DNA from: Candidatus Schekmanbacteria bacterium RIFCSPLOWO2_02_FULL_38_14
Lineage (GTDB): Bacteria; Schekmanbacteria; GWA2-38-11
Direction of reading: 5' to 3'
Assembly (NCBI GenBank): GCA_001790855.1
Contig: MGDH01000030.1
Location: 1 to 15,760, forward strand
DNA: 15,760 bases
Of the stretch, positions 10,501 to 15,760 are shown in pieces (within the stretch, counting starts at the first letter, position 1; each line of letters opens with the position of its first letter). The notes beneath the pieces were generated by a model, which did no database searches, was not told the origin of the DNA, and worked only from the letters and a program-made list of their open reading frames with translations. The position numbers were made by a program, and so were the translations under genes.

Positions 10501-12037
10501 GCTTAATCAGACATCCTATGGTCTGGATTATATCCTCCTTGGTAAGAACTTTTAAATCCAGAGAATGTTCGAGAGCTAATTTTTCATTTAATTTTAATCT
10601 TCCAACCCTCGAAAGATCATATCGTTTTGGATCAAAAAGCAGGGCATTGAACAGGCTTGAAGCCGTTTCCTTTGTAGGAGGATCTCCCGGCCTGATTCTT
10701 CTGTAAATTTCCTCAAGTGCATTCTGTTGCGAGTTACACTTATCTATTTCAAGCGTCTTGCTTATGCAGAGGTCAAAATACTCCTCATCTCCGGCAAGAA
10801 TGTCAACTTTTGTAATATTGGTCTGGAGTATTTTATCAATAAACTCATCAGTCAGTCTCTCACCGCACTCCCCAAGCACCTCTCCGGTTTTTGAATCTAC
10901 CACATCAGATGCCAGAATCATTTCAGAAAGCTCATCCATGTTTACAGGAATATTCTCCACTCCGCTTGCCTTAAGGGACTGGAAAGCCTTTAGGGTAATT
11001 TTGCGGTTTTCCTTTAAAATCAGTTCCCCTGTTTTCGGGTCTTTCAAATCTACAGGAGCCTTTTGCCCTATGACTGTTTTCTGAAGTATTTTTGACAGAG
11101 TTTTTTCCTTATGGTTTAACTTGATTTTATCTGTTTTGTAGAACTGTCTGAGGATATCCTCTGTGCTGAAACCAAGTGCTTTCAGGAATACTGTTATTGG
11201 AATCTTTCTTCTTTTATCTATTTTCACATAGAGTATGTCTTTATAATCAAATTCAAAATCAAGCCACGAACCCCTGTATGGAATGACACGGCATGAATAG
11301 AGGAGTTTTCCGCTTGAGTGTCCCTTGCCTCGGTCATGGGTAAAAAATACTCCTGGTGACCTGTGCATTTGACTTACAATCACTCTCTCAGTACCGTTTA
11401 TTATAAATGTTCCGTTACAGCCTACGCTTATTTTTTCATTTTCATCATCTATGACCTCTGTCATGAGAGGGAACTCTCCGAGATATACTTCCTGCTCCTT
11501 TATCTCCCTTATATTCTTCTCACCCTCCTCAGTATCTTCCCACATTATTAACTGAACCTTTACTTTCAGGGGAACTGCAAATGTCTTTCCCCTTTCCAGA
11601 CATTCAGATACACTGTATTTAAGCTTTAAGCTGACCCGTGAATTGCACTCCTGACATCTCTTGTAGAAAACCCTTCCGCTGCATTCAGGGCATTTTGTAC
11701 CTGAGAGTTCAGAAATCTTGGAATGACTGCACTTAGAGCAGACAATTGTATATCTCTCCTGCATACCTTTAAGTTTTCCGCATTTGCATTCCCACTGACC
11801 GAGCTCATAGCTTATAAACTCAAGAGAAATCTTTTCTGTATAGTCCTTTATTGGGAATATTTCTCTGAATACTGCCTGAAGTCCCACCTCTTCTCTGTTT
11901 TCTGGCAGCATATCCATCTGAAGGAAATCTTCAAAGGACCTTTGCTGAACCTCAATGAGTGAAGGAATTCCCATAACAATTGGGATTTTCCCAAAATCCT
12001 TCCTCAAAATACGATCATTAAACTCCAATTCTTCCAT
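7544..12037 (-). CDS. rpoB: DNA-directed RNA polymerase subunit beta, with an N-terminal double zinc-ribbon insert
   Basis: Beta forms the active-site cleft with beta' and binds rifampicin where sensitive. At 1497 residues it is long (E. coli 1342, B. subtilis about 1190). Residues 82-139 are an insert with eight paired cysteines: C84/C86, C100/C103, C116/C119 and C128/C131. It sits between [10 protein letters not shown] and [12 protein letters not shown], which adjoin in ordinary beta subunits. Residues about 292-432, including [12 protein letters not shown], occupy the place of the E. coli SI1 insert. The rifampicin cluster (588-617) reads [20 protein letters not shown] onward, with D596, H606 and S611 all of the sensitive type. 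The C-terminal half has the conserved [12 protein letters not shown] and ends LDVELVQRD. The ATG at 12037 has an AGGAGAGG Shine-Dalgarno just upstream. It lies 31 bases after rplL. Confidence 0.98.
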   Translation of the reverse strand: MEELEFNDRILRKDFGKIPIVMGIPSLIEVQQRSFEDFLQMDMLPENREEVGLQAVFREIFPIKDYTEKISLEFISYELGQWECKCGKLKGMQERYTIVCSKCSHSKISELSGTKCPECSGRVFYKRCQECNSRVSLKLKYSVSECLERGKTFAVPLKVKVQLIMWEDTEEGEKNIREIKEQEVYLGEFPLMTEVIDDENEKISVGCNGTFIINGTERVIVSQMHRSPGVFFTHDRGKGHSSGKLLYSCRVIPYRGSWLDFEFDYKDILYVKIDKRRKIPITVFLKALGFSTEDILRQFYKTDKIKLNHKEKTLSKILQKTVIGQKAPVDLKDPKTGELILKENRKITLKAFQSLKASGVENIPVNMDELSEMILASDVVDSKTGEVLGECGERLTDEFIDKILQTNITKVDILAGDEEYFDLCISKTLEIDKCNSQQNALEEIYRRIRPGDPPTKETASSLFNALLFDPKRYDLSRVGRLKLNEKLALEHSLDLKVLTKEDIIQTIGCLIKLKNGIGEIDDIDHLGNRRVRTVGELLENQFRIGLVRLERAIKERMRMNIQDSETLMPTDLINSKPVTAVIKEFFGSSQLSQFMDQTNPLSELTHKRRLSALGPGGLTRERAGFEVRDVQPSHYGRICPIETPEGPNIGLIASLSTYARVNEFGFIETPYRRVVNGRVSSAVEFLSANKEDKFNIAQANAPVDKSGKLMSDRISARRGGDFVILPPERVDYIDVSPKQLVSVATALIPFLEHDDANRALMGSNMQRQSVPLLCPQAPLVGTGMESIVARECGCVVVARRSGIVENVSAARIVIMAGGENDDGAGESTNVDIYTLKKFQRSNQNTCINQRPLVKKGENIVKGQVIADGPSTDKGDLALGRNVLVAFMPWEGYNFEDSIVVSEKLVKNDSYTSLHIERYDVEARDTKFGPEEITRDIPNIGEGALKNLDESGIVYIGAKIKAGDIMVGKITPKGESQLSPEEKLLRAIFGEKARDVRDTSLKMPPGAEGVVIDVKVFSRKGVDKDERSKTIEDEEIGKAEKNFDDEIRIIMEERNKKIYRILLNAVTKEKYYHHETGKSILPKNTKITAAKLKAISPEEYGKIQIKDSELQDRIENLIDKAEDQIHILETIRGKRIARLQKGDELAPGVIKLVKVYVATERKLAVGDKIAGRHGNKGVVSKIVPEEDMPFLPDGTPIEMILNPLGVPSRMNVGQILETHLGWAAMELGKKVKELIDRTSISSVKKDIEECIGWELDEDLKAGKTDLVLCKKGEVVNKDIIAQANSLGVKEALVRDYPSLRAKIKDIYNNPKISKHIDSLSSGDLKDMVKELKNGIYMSTPVFDGASIDDIKKLLEEANLPKSGKIVLFDGKTGESFDQEVTVGYIYISKLHHLVDDKLHARSIGPYSLVTQQPLGGKSQFGGQRLGEMEVWALEAYGAAYTLQEMLTVKSDDLSGRTAMYESIVKGENPPEPGLPESFNVLLKELQSLALDVELVQRD

Positions 12038-12068
12038 ATCCTCTCCTAAAAAATAAGAGTAAAAAGTG

Positions 12069-12458
12069 CTATTTCAGCTCTATTGTGGCTCCAACAGCTT
12101 CAAGCTTTTTCTTCATCTCTTCTGCTTCTGCCTTTGCAATACCTTCTTTTACTGTTTTAGGAGCTCCGTCAACCAGGTCCTTGGCGTCCTTAAGGCCAAG
12201 CCCTGTAATTGCTCTCACCTCTTTTATTACCTGGATCTTGTTGCTTCCGGCACTTGTTAAGACCACTGTAAACTCTGTTTTCTCCTCCTTAGCCTCTGCA
12301 GGCTGGGCTGCAGACATCTGCATTCCAATCGGCATTGCCGAAGCAGCTGTTACCCCAAATTTTTCCTCAAGCTCTTTAACAAATTTTGAAAGCTCAAGAA
12401 CTGTCATATTTTCTATAAACTTAACTACTTCTTCCTTTGTTGTTGCCGTTTCTTCCAT
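12069..12458 (-). CDS. rplL: 50S ribosomal protein L7/L12
   Basis: L7/L12 is the multi-copy stalk protein that recruits and activates the translational GTPases (IF2, EF-Tu, EF-G). The 129 residues show the usual layout. The N-terminal dimerisation helices come first ([19 protein letters not shown]), then an Ala/Met/Pro/Glu-rich hinge (about 37-60). The C-terminal factor-binding domain has the conserved [20 protein letters not shown] and VDGAPK. The ATG start has AAGGAG about seven bases upstream, a strong site fitting the high copy number needed relative to L10. It is 27 bases after rplJ and 31 before rpoB. That second gap is too short for the attenuator and RNase III site known in E. coli. 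Confidence 0.98.
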   Translation of the reverse strand: MEETATTKEEVVKFIENMTVLELSKFVKELEEKFGVTAASAMPIGMQMSAAQPAEAKEEKTEFTVVLTSAGSNKIQVIKEVRAITGLGLKDAKDLVDGAPKTVKEGIAKAEAEEMKKKLEAVGATIELK

Positions 12459-12485
12459 TTTTATCTCCTTTTTGAAAAATTATCC

Positions 12486-13001
12486 TTATTTCTTTTTATC
12501 ACTGATTGCTGAAATCACGTTTATAAAACCTCTTAAAACTCCGCCAAGCACATTGACCATACCGCTGGCTGGAGCATTAAACGAAGCCATCATCCTTGCA
12601 AGTAAAACTTCCCTGGGTGGAGTATTTGCGAGCTCTTTTATCTCAGAAATGCCAAGAGAACTCCCCTCAAAAACCCCCGCCTTGAGTTGAAGCTTTGGAT
12701 TTACTTTGGAAAAATCCAGTAAAATCTTTGCAGATGCCACAGGGTCTGAAAAGCATAATGTTACAGCAGTTGGTCCTGAGAAATGTTCCTTAATCTGGCT
12801 GAAATCTGTCCCATCTGAAGCCATATCAGCCAGTGTGTTCTTTACAACTCTGAGCTCTGCTCCTGCCTTTCTGAGCTTTCTTCTGAGCTCAGTCACCTCC
12901 TTAACAGTAAGCCCTCGATAATCACTCAAAATACCTGCGCTTGCTGAATTAAAACGATCTTTCAGGTATTGAATTTTTTCTTTTTTAAGTTCTCTTTTCA
13001 C
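12486..13001 (-). CDS. rplJ: 50S ribosomal protein L10
   Basis: L10 anchors the L7/L12 dimers to the 50S subunit at the base of the stalk. The 171 residues show the family's N-terminal features SAGILSDYRGLTV and ELRRKLRKAGAELRVVKNTL, and a long C-terminal helical part for L7/L12 binding. The start is GTG at 13001, with GGAGGT six bases upstream; no ATG competes. The gap from rplA is only 19 bases. The L10-(L12) complex represses this gene in E. coli and other bacteria through an mRNA leader in front of rplJ. No such leader fits here unless it lies within the end of rplA. A small KKK tail ends the protein. Confidence 0.98.
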   Translation of the reverse strand: MKRELKKEKIQYLKDRFNSASAGILSDYRGLTVKEVTELRRKLRKAGAELRVVKNTLADMASDGTDFSQIKEHFSGPTAVTLCFSDPVASAKILLDFSKVNPKLQLKAGVFEGSSLGISEIKELANTPPREVLLARMMASFNAPASGMVNVLGGVLRGFINVISAISDKKK

Positions 13002-13020
13002 TTTGCTACCTCCAGTCTCG

Positions 13021-13725
13021 TCACTTAACTATATTCATAACTTGCCCAGTATCTATTTTAACCCCGACTCCCATTGTAGAAGATACTGTTATCTTTTTTA
13101 TATATTTCCCCTTGCTTGAAGCAGGCTTAAGCCTGATTACAGCGTTTATAAAAGCCCTGAAATTTTCCACCAGTTTAGCCACATCAAATGAGGCTTTCCC
13201 CACCGAACAGTGAACAATTCCTGCCTTTTCAACCTTAAATTCAATTTTGCCTGATTTTATTTCCTTTACAGTCCTTCCTATATCAAAGCTTATTGTTCCT
13301 GTTTTTGGATTTGGCATCAATCCTCTCGGACCAAGAATCTTGCCGAGTTTTCCTACAGAACTCATCATATCAGGAGTTGCCACAACCCTGTCAAAATCAA
13401 GCCATCCATCCTGAATTTTTTTAATGATATCCTCTCCGCCAATAAAATCAGCGCCTGCCTCTTTTGCCTCCCTCTCTTTCTCACCCTTTGCAATTGCTAA
13501 AACCCTGACCTTTTTCCCAATACCATTTGGAAGCACAACCGTCCCTCTTATCATCTGGTCTGCATGCTTCGGGTCAACTCCGAGATTTACTGCTATATCA
13601 ATTGACTCATCAAACTTAGCCTTTGCAGAAGCCCTTGCCAACTCAAAAGCCTTTTCAATGTCATAAATCTTTTCCCTGTCTACTGTTTCCAGGATACTTT
13701 TGTATCTTTTACCCGCTCTTGCCAT
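13021..13725 (-). CDS. rplA: 50S ribosomal protein L1
   Basis: L1 forms the mobile stalk next to the E site and helps release deacylated tRNA. The 234 residues are the usual length. Seen are the N-terminal RYKSILETVDREKIY, the conserved GTVVLPNGIGK, the family hallmark LGKILGPRGLMPNPKTGT and the C-terminal SSTMGVGVKID. The ATG at 13725 has GGAGGA eight bases upstream. It is 37 bases after rplK and 19 before rplJ, in the standard L11-L1-L10-L12 order. L1 often represses its own operon by binding a mimic of its rRNA site in the mRNA. I did not identify such a mimic in the short rplK or rplA leaders. Confidence 0.98.
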   Translation of the reverse strand: MARAGKRYKSILETVDREKIYDIEKAFELARASAKAKFDESIDIAVNLGVDPKHADQMIRGTVVLPNGIGKKVRVLAIAKGEKEREAKEAGADFIGGEDIIKKIQDGWLDFDRVVATPDMMSSVGKLGKILGPRGLMPNPKTGTISFDIGRTVKEIKSGKIEFKVEKAGIVHCSVGKASFDVAKLVENFRAFINAVIRLKPASSKGKYIKKITVSSTMGVGVKIDTGQVMNIVK

Positions 13726-13762
13726 ATTCAGCTTTTCCTCCTTAACTCAAATTTTGCTGTAT

Positions 13763-14194
13763 TTATTCCTGAACCTGAATCCCCATGCTTCTGGCTGTAC
13801 CTTCTACAGTCCTTATAGCTGCCTCAATATTAGTTGTATTAAGGTCAGGCAACTTCAGCTTGGCTATCTCTGCTATCTGAGCTTTTGTTACTTTTCCAAC
13901 CTTTTGCTTAAGCTGATCTGAAGCACCCTTTGCTACGCCTGCAGCCTTTTTCAGAAGAATTGAAGCAGGTGGTGTTTTAACAATAAATGTAAAAGAACGG
14001 TCACTGAATACGGTTATCTCAACCGGCGTTATTATCCCTGGCTCCAAGGCTTGAGTTTTTGCATTGAAGGTTTTGCAAAACTCCATAATGTTCACCCCGT
14101 GCTGACCAAGTGCAGGTCCAACAGGAGGCGAAGGATTTGCCTGACCTGCAGGAATCTGTAATTTAATCTGAGTCAATACCTTTTTTTTAGCCAT
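13763..14194 (-). CDS. rplK: 50S ribosomal protein L11
   Basis: L11 lies in the GTPase-associated centre of the 50S subunit, binds the thiostrepton region of 23S rRNA and takes part in RelA-dependent stringent signalling. The 143 residues include the N-terminal domain with [20 protein letters not shown] (the proline-rich face contacted by thiopeptides) and [13 protein letters not shown]. The C-terminal rRNA-binding domain contains KTPPAS and ends with the conserved ARSMGI. The ATG at 14194 has GAGGAG about six bases upstream. It starts only 10 bases after nusG, so the two are surely on one transcript. Nothing unusual was seen. Confidence 0.98.
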   Translation of the reverse strand: MAKKKVLTQIKLQIPAGQANPSPPVGPALGQHGVNIMEFCKTFNAKTQALEPGIITPVEITVFSDRSFTFIVKTPPASILLKKAAGVAKGASDQLKQKVGKVTKAQIAEIAKLKLPDLNTTNIEAAIRTVEGTARSMGIQVQE

Positions 14195-14204
14195 ACATAT
14201 CTCC

Positions 14205-14738
14205 TCAAGTTATTTTTTCCACCTGTAAAAACTCAAACTCAACAGGAGTTGATCTTCCAAAGATTGATACCATTACTTTTATCTTCTCCTTCTCCATATT
14301 TGCCTCTTCTACAACTCCTGAAAAACTTTCAAAAGGACCATCAACTACCCTGACTGCCTCACCTTTAGTAAATCTGTCTTTAAGCTTGGATTTGCTCGTT
14401 CCTGTAACAGACTGGTTTAAGATTTTATCTATCTCATCATTCCTTAACGGACTCGGGTTTTTTGAGCCTCCAAGAAACCCGGTAACCTTTGGTATGTTTT
14501 TAATGATATGCCATGTTTCATCATCCATCTCCATCTCTACAAGCACATATCCGGGAAAGAATTTTCTTGAAGTAGTAACTCTAACCCCTTTTCTTAAATT
14601 GGTCACATTTTCAGAAGGGACCAGCACTCTTGAAACCTTATCCAGAAGAGTCTGTTTCTTTATAAGCTCCTCAATAGCTAATTTGACCTTATTTTCATAA
14701 CCTGAATAGGCATGTACCACATACCATTTTTTTGCCAT
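14205..14738 (-). CDS. nusG: Transcription termination/antitermination factor NusG
   Basis: NusG binds the RNA polymerase clamp, increases processivity and links polymerase to Rho or to ribosomal protein S10. The 177 residues are near the family norm (E. coli 181). The N-terminal NGN domain begins [16 protein letters not shown] and has [14 protein letters not shown] and VTGFLGG. The C-terminal KOW domain is [19 protein letters not shown] and following. No extra domain is inserted. The ATG at 14738 follows AAAGG at about nine bases. It sits 66 bases after the secE stop, the standard secE-nusG-rplK arrangement. The polymerase clamp it meets here carries an additional zinc-finger insert in RpoC, which could alter that contact (inference). 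Confidence 0.98.
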   Translation of the reverse strand: MAKKWYVVHAYSGYENKVKLAIEELIKKQTLLDKVSRVLVPSENVTNLRKGVRVTTSRKFFPGYVLVEMEMDDETWHIIKNIPKVTGFLGGSKNPSPLRNDEIDKILNQSVTGTSKSKLKDRFTKGEAVRVVDGPFESFSGVVEEANMEKEKIKVMVSIFGRSTPVEFEFLQVEKIT

Positions 14739-14804
14739 TTTCTGTTACCTTTAAAAAATCAGTTTTTATAATTTACTTCACCGGATTTTCCGTAGCTGCT
14801 GCAT

Positions 14805-15290
14805 TTACAGGTTCTTTTGCTTCAGAACCGTAATCCTTCTTAATACTGTGTCATTTGAACCAAATGAATCCTTTACATTCAGTTTAACTGTATAAACACC
14901 ATGTTTTGAAAACTTATGCGTGGCACTTTTTATCTTTGCATATCCGCTGCTTGGATAATCCCATATACCATCATTATCAAAATCCCACCTCACCATAAGC
15001 AGCGAAACATCGTCTTCTTTATCATAGGAATTGGTTGCATTAAATGTAAAAGTTGTATTTATATCCCCTGAGGCAGGAGTTATTTCAAATGATGCTTTTG
15101 GAGCGGAATTAAGAATCCTTTTGACACTATTTGAAAGCACAATATCTACAATGCCAAGATAAAAAGCAACTACCAGTACAACAATAATCACAACTTTGGT
15201 AGAATCAGTTGTCTCTGGCCTGGTGGGCCAGCTTACTTTTTTTAATTCAACCTTTACTTCCTTGAAAAATTCCTTTAACTTTTTCCACAT
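14805..15290 (-). CDS. secE: Preprotein translocase subunit SecE fused to a C-terminal PKD domain
   Basis: SecE clamps and stabilises SecY in the protein-export channel. Residues 1-60 are a complete minimal SecE. An amphipathic N-terminal helix (MWKKLKEFFKEVKVELKKVS) leads to the signature VSWPTRPET, then one membrane segment (about 33-53). Ordinary SecE of this type ends near here. This one continues to 161 residues with a PKD-type beta-sandwich (about 62-156): APKASFEITP, RWDFDNDGIWD (the PKD W-D-F motif, with a D-x-D-x-D-G calcium-loop pattern at 103-111), THKFSKHGVYTVKLNVKDSFG and a final RRITV strand. With standard SecE topology the domain lies outside the membrane. I chose the ATG at 15290, six bases after AGG. 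A TTG two codons earlier abuts the Shine-Dalgarno. The first part is certain; the fusion is read directly in one frame. Confidence 0.95.
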   Translation of the reverse strand: MWKKLKEFFKEVKVELKKVSWPTRPETTDSTKVVIIVVLVVAFYLGIVDIVLSNSVKRILNSAPKASFEITPASGDINTTFTFNATNSYDKEDDVSLLMVRWDFDNDGIWDYPSSGYAKIKSATHKFSKHGVYTVKLNVKDSFGSNDTVLRRITVLKQKNL

Positions 15291-15378
15291 ATCCAACCTA
15301 CTTTAACCTGAAAGCCTTAATAAATATCCTGCAGGCTTCCATATATGTTTTTTTATTCAAACTGTCTAACAATCTTCA

Positions 15379-15452
15379 CAGGCCAGGAGGGATTTGAACC
15401 CCCAACACCCGGATTTGGAGTCCGGTGCTCTATCCGTTAGAGCTACTGGCCT
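15379..15452 (-). tRNA. trnW: tRNA-Trp (anticodon CCA)
   Basis: A full cloverleaf can be folded on the minus strand. The acceptor AGGCCAG pairs with CTGGCCT and is followed by discriminator G at 15379. The D stem is GCTC/GAGC. The anticodon stem CCGGA/TCCGG surrounds the loop CTCCAAA, with anticodon CCA at 15418..15416, and the T arm is GGGGG-TTCAAAT-CCCTC with one G-U pair. The anticodon reads UGG, so this is the tryptophan tRNA. The CCA tail is not encoded and must be added by nucleotidyltransferase. tRNA-Trp between rpmG and secE is a common conserved neighbour set, and here it must be cut out of a longer transcript. Confidence 0.97.
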
Positions 15453-15460
15453 ACTATAAC

Positions 15461-15483
15461 CTGCTTCTTTACAAGAAAAGCAG
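15461..15483 (-). other. Inverted repeat just upstream of tRNA-Trp
   Basis: On the minus strand CTGCTTTT and AGAAGCAG can pair (6 Watson-Crick pairs plus one G-U and one A-U) around a 7-base loop. It lies 8 bases upstream of the mature 5' end of the tRNA, in the 63-base gap after rpmG. There is no T-run, so it is not a convincing terminator. It could mark a processing site between the rpmG mRNA and the tRNA. Only the pairing is seen; function is a guess. Confidence 0.25.
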
Positions 15484-15515
15484 ACAGTAAACTCCAAATC
15501 TTAAGCTCCTGCAAA

Positions 15516-15671
15516 CTATTTTGTCTCCTTGTGCAAGGTATGTTTTCTGCAAGAACTGCAGTACTTAGAAAATCCCAGCCTGTCAGGCGTGGTCCTCTTG
15601 TTCTTGGTAGTAGTATAATTCCTTTCTTTACATACCTCACATGCCATAGTAATTATTATTCTCTCAGCCAT
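15516..15671 (-). CDS. rpmG: 50S ribosomal protein L33, zinc-binding (C+) form
   Basis: L33 is a small 50S protein near the E site. The 51 residues contain C11-x2-C14 (CEVC) and C38-x2-C41 (CSSC), the two halves of a zinc ribbon, so this is the cysteine-containing form. The signature [10 protein letters not shown] lies between them. The protein ends with the typical KHTLHKETK. The ATG at 15671 has AGAAGGA upstream and follows the tuf stop by 12 bases, so the two are co-transcribed. A second in-frame ATG at codon 9 would remove the first beta strand and is less likely. I see no cysteine-free paralogue in the window. Confidence 0.96.
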   Translation of the reverse strand: MAERIIITMACEVCKERNYTTTKNKRTTPDRLGFSKYCSSCRKHTLHKETK

Positions 15672-15683
15672 TAATTTTCCTTC

Positions 15684-15760
15684 TTAAGCAATTATTTCGC
15701 TTATTACTCCCGCGCCCACTGTTCTTCCTCCCTCTCTTATTGCAAACCTCAGTTCCTTCT
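15684..15760 (-). CDS. tuf: Elongation factor Tu, C-terminal end (gene enters from the right edge)
   Basis: The last 25 codons encode the EF-Tu C-terminus, with FAIREGGRTVGAGVISEIIA before a TAA stop. This is the end of domain 3, very strongly conserved in the family. The gene lies directly upstream of rpmG, the tufB-like position found in many bacteria at the head of the secE-nusG-rpl-rpo cluster. It is a second tuf copy in the same orientation as the one at the left edge. Its start and promoter are outside the window. Confidence 0.97.
   Translation of the reverse strand, partial: KELRFAIREGGRTVGAGVISEIIA

Noticed and set aside
12085-12690. Long plus-strand open frame opposite rplL and rplJ
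   Set aside because: It is antisense to two clear ribosomal genes and its Ser/Ala/Phe-rich translation is typical of a shadow frame. Other plus-strand frames (for example 9779..10267 and 3218..3670) were dismissed for the same reason.
15291-15378. AAGCCT/AGGCTT inverted repeat and CCTGCAGG palindrome between tRNA-Trp and secE, considered as a terminator or operator
   Set aside because: The loop is about 15 bases, the stem only 6 bp, and no T-run follows. The palindrome is an ordinary 8-base word. No convincing promoter was seen in this gap either.
15443-15640. 65-codon minus-strand open frame beginning inside rpmG and ending in tRNA-Trp
   Set aside because: It overlaps rpmG in another frame and runs into the tRNA gene. 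It has no recognisable motif, and L33 in its own frame is unmistakable.
1-15760. Mobile elements, CRISPR arrays, phage genes or defence systems
   Set aside because: The window is filled end to end with core transcription and translation genes, and all gaps are under 110 bases with no repeats of that kind.

Overview
This window is a single, uninterrupted bacterial transcription/translation locus, with every gene on the minus strand. In transcription order (right to left) it reads: tuf (3' end only), rpmG, tRNA-Trp(CCA), secE, nusG, rplK, rplA, rplJ, rplL, rpoB, rpoC, rpsL, rpsG, fusA, tuf (5' end only). The rpo gene cluster and the str operon (S12, S7, EF-G, EF-Tu) are joined head to tail, and a tuf gene lies at each end. 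Gaps between genes are 10 to 106 bases. I see no intrinsic terminator, mobile element, CRISPR array or plus-strand gene.

The organism looks like an uncultured bacterium of Gram-negative type with fairly AT-rich DNA. The beta subunit carries a long insert in the position of the E. coli SI1 region. The beta' subunit carries a long trigger-loop insert of the SI3 kind. Both are typical of Proteobacteria and related phyla and absent from Firmicutes and Actinobacteria. In contrast, the L33 protein has the four-cysteine zinc form and SecE has the minimal one-helix form. I cannot assign a phylum from sequence reading alone.

The gene order is ordinary, but three of the proteins are not. (1) SecE, normally a ~60-residue single-helix subunit of the translocon, continues after its membrane helix into a complete PKD-type immunoglobulin-like domain that should sit outside the cytoplasmic membrane. 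(2) RpoB carries a ~57-residue insert near its N-terminus with eight paired cysteines. The first cysteine module closely resembles the zinc-binding motif at the N-terminus of RpoC in this same window, suggesting a copy of the beta' zinc module placed in beta. (3) RpoC carries a ~45-55 residue insert with a C2H2 zinc-finger signature of the Ros/MucR type. The RNA polymerase of this lineage therefore probably holds three extra metal sites beyond the two usual in beta'.

Regulation: most genes have clear Shine-Dalgarno sequences. The exceptions are rpsL and rpsG, which lack a well-placed one. The 106-base rpoC-rpsL gap contains a perfect TTGACA -35 box with a weaker -10 at 17-base spacing, followed by an 8-bp hairpin, so the str half can probably be transcribed on its own. 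The rplA-rplJ (19 nt) and rplL-rpoB (31 nt) gaps are too short for the L10 leader and the attenuator/RNase III region known from E. coli.
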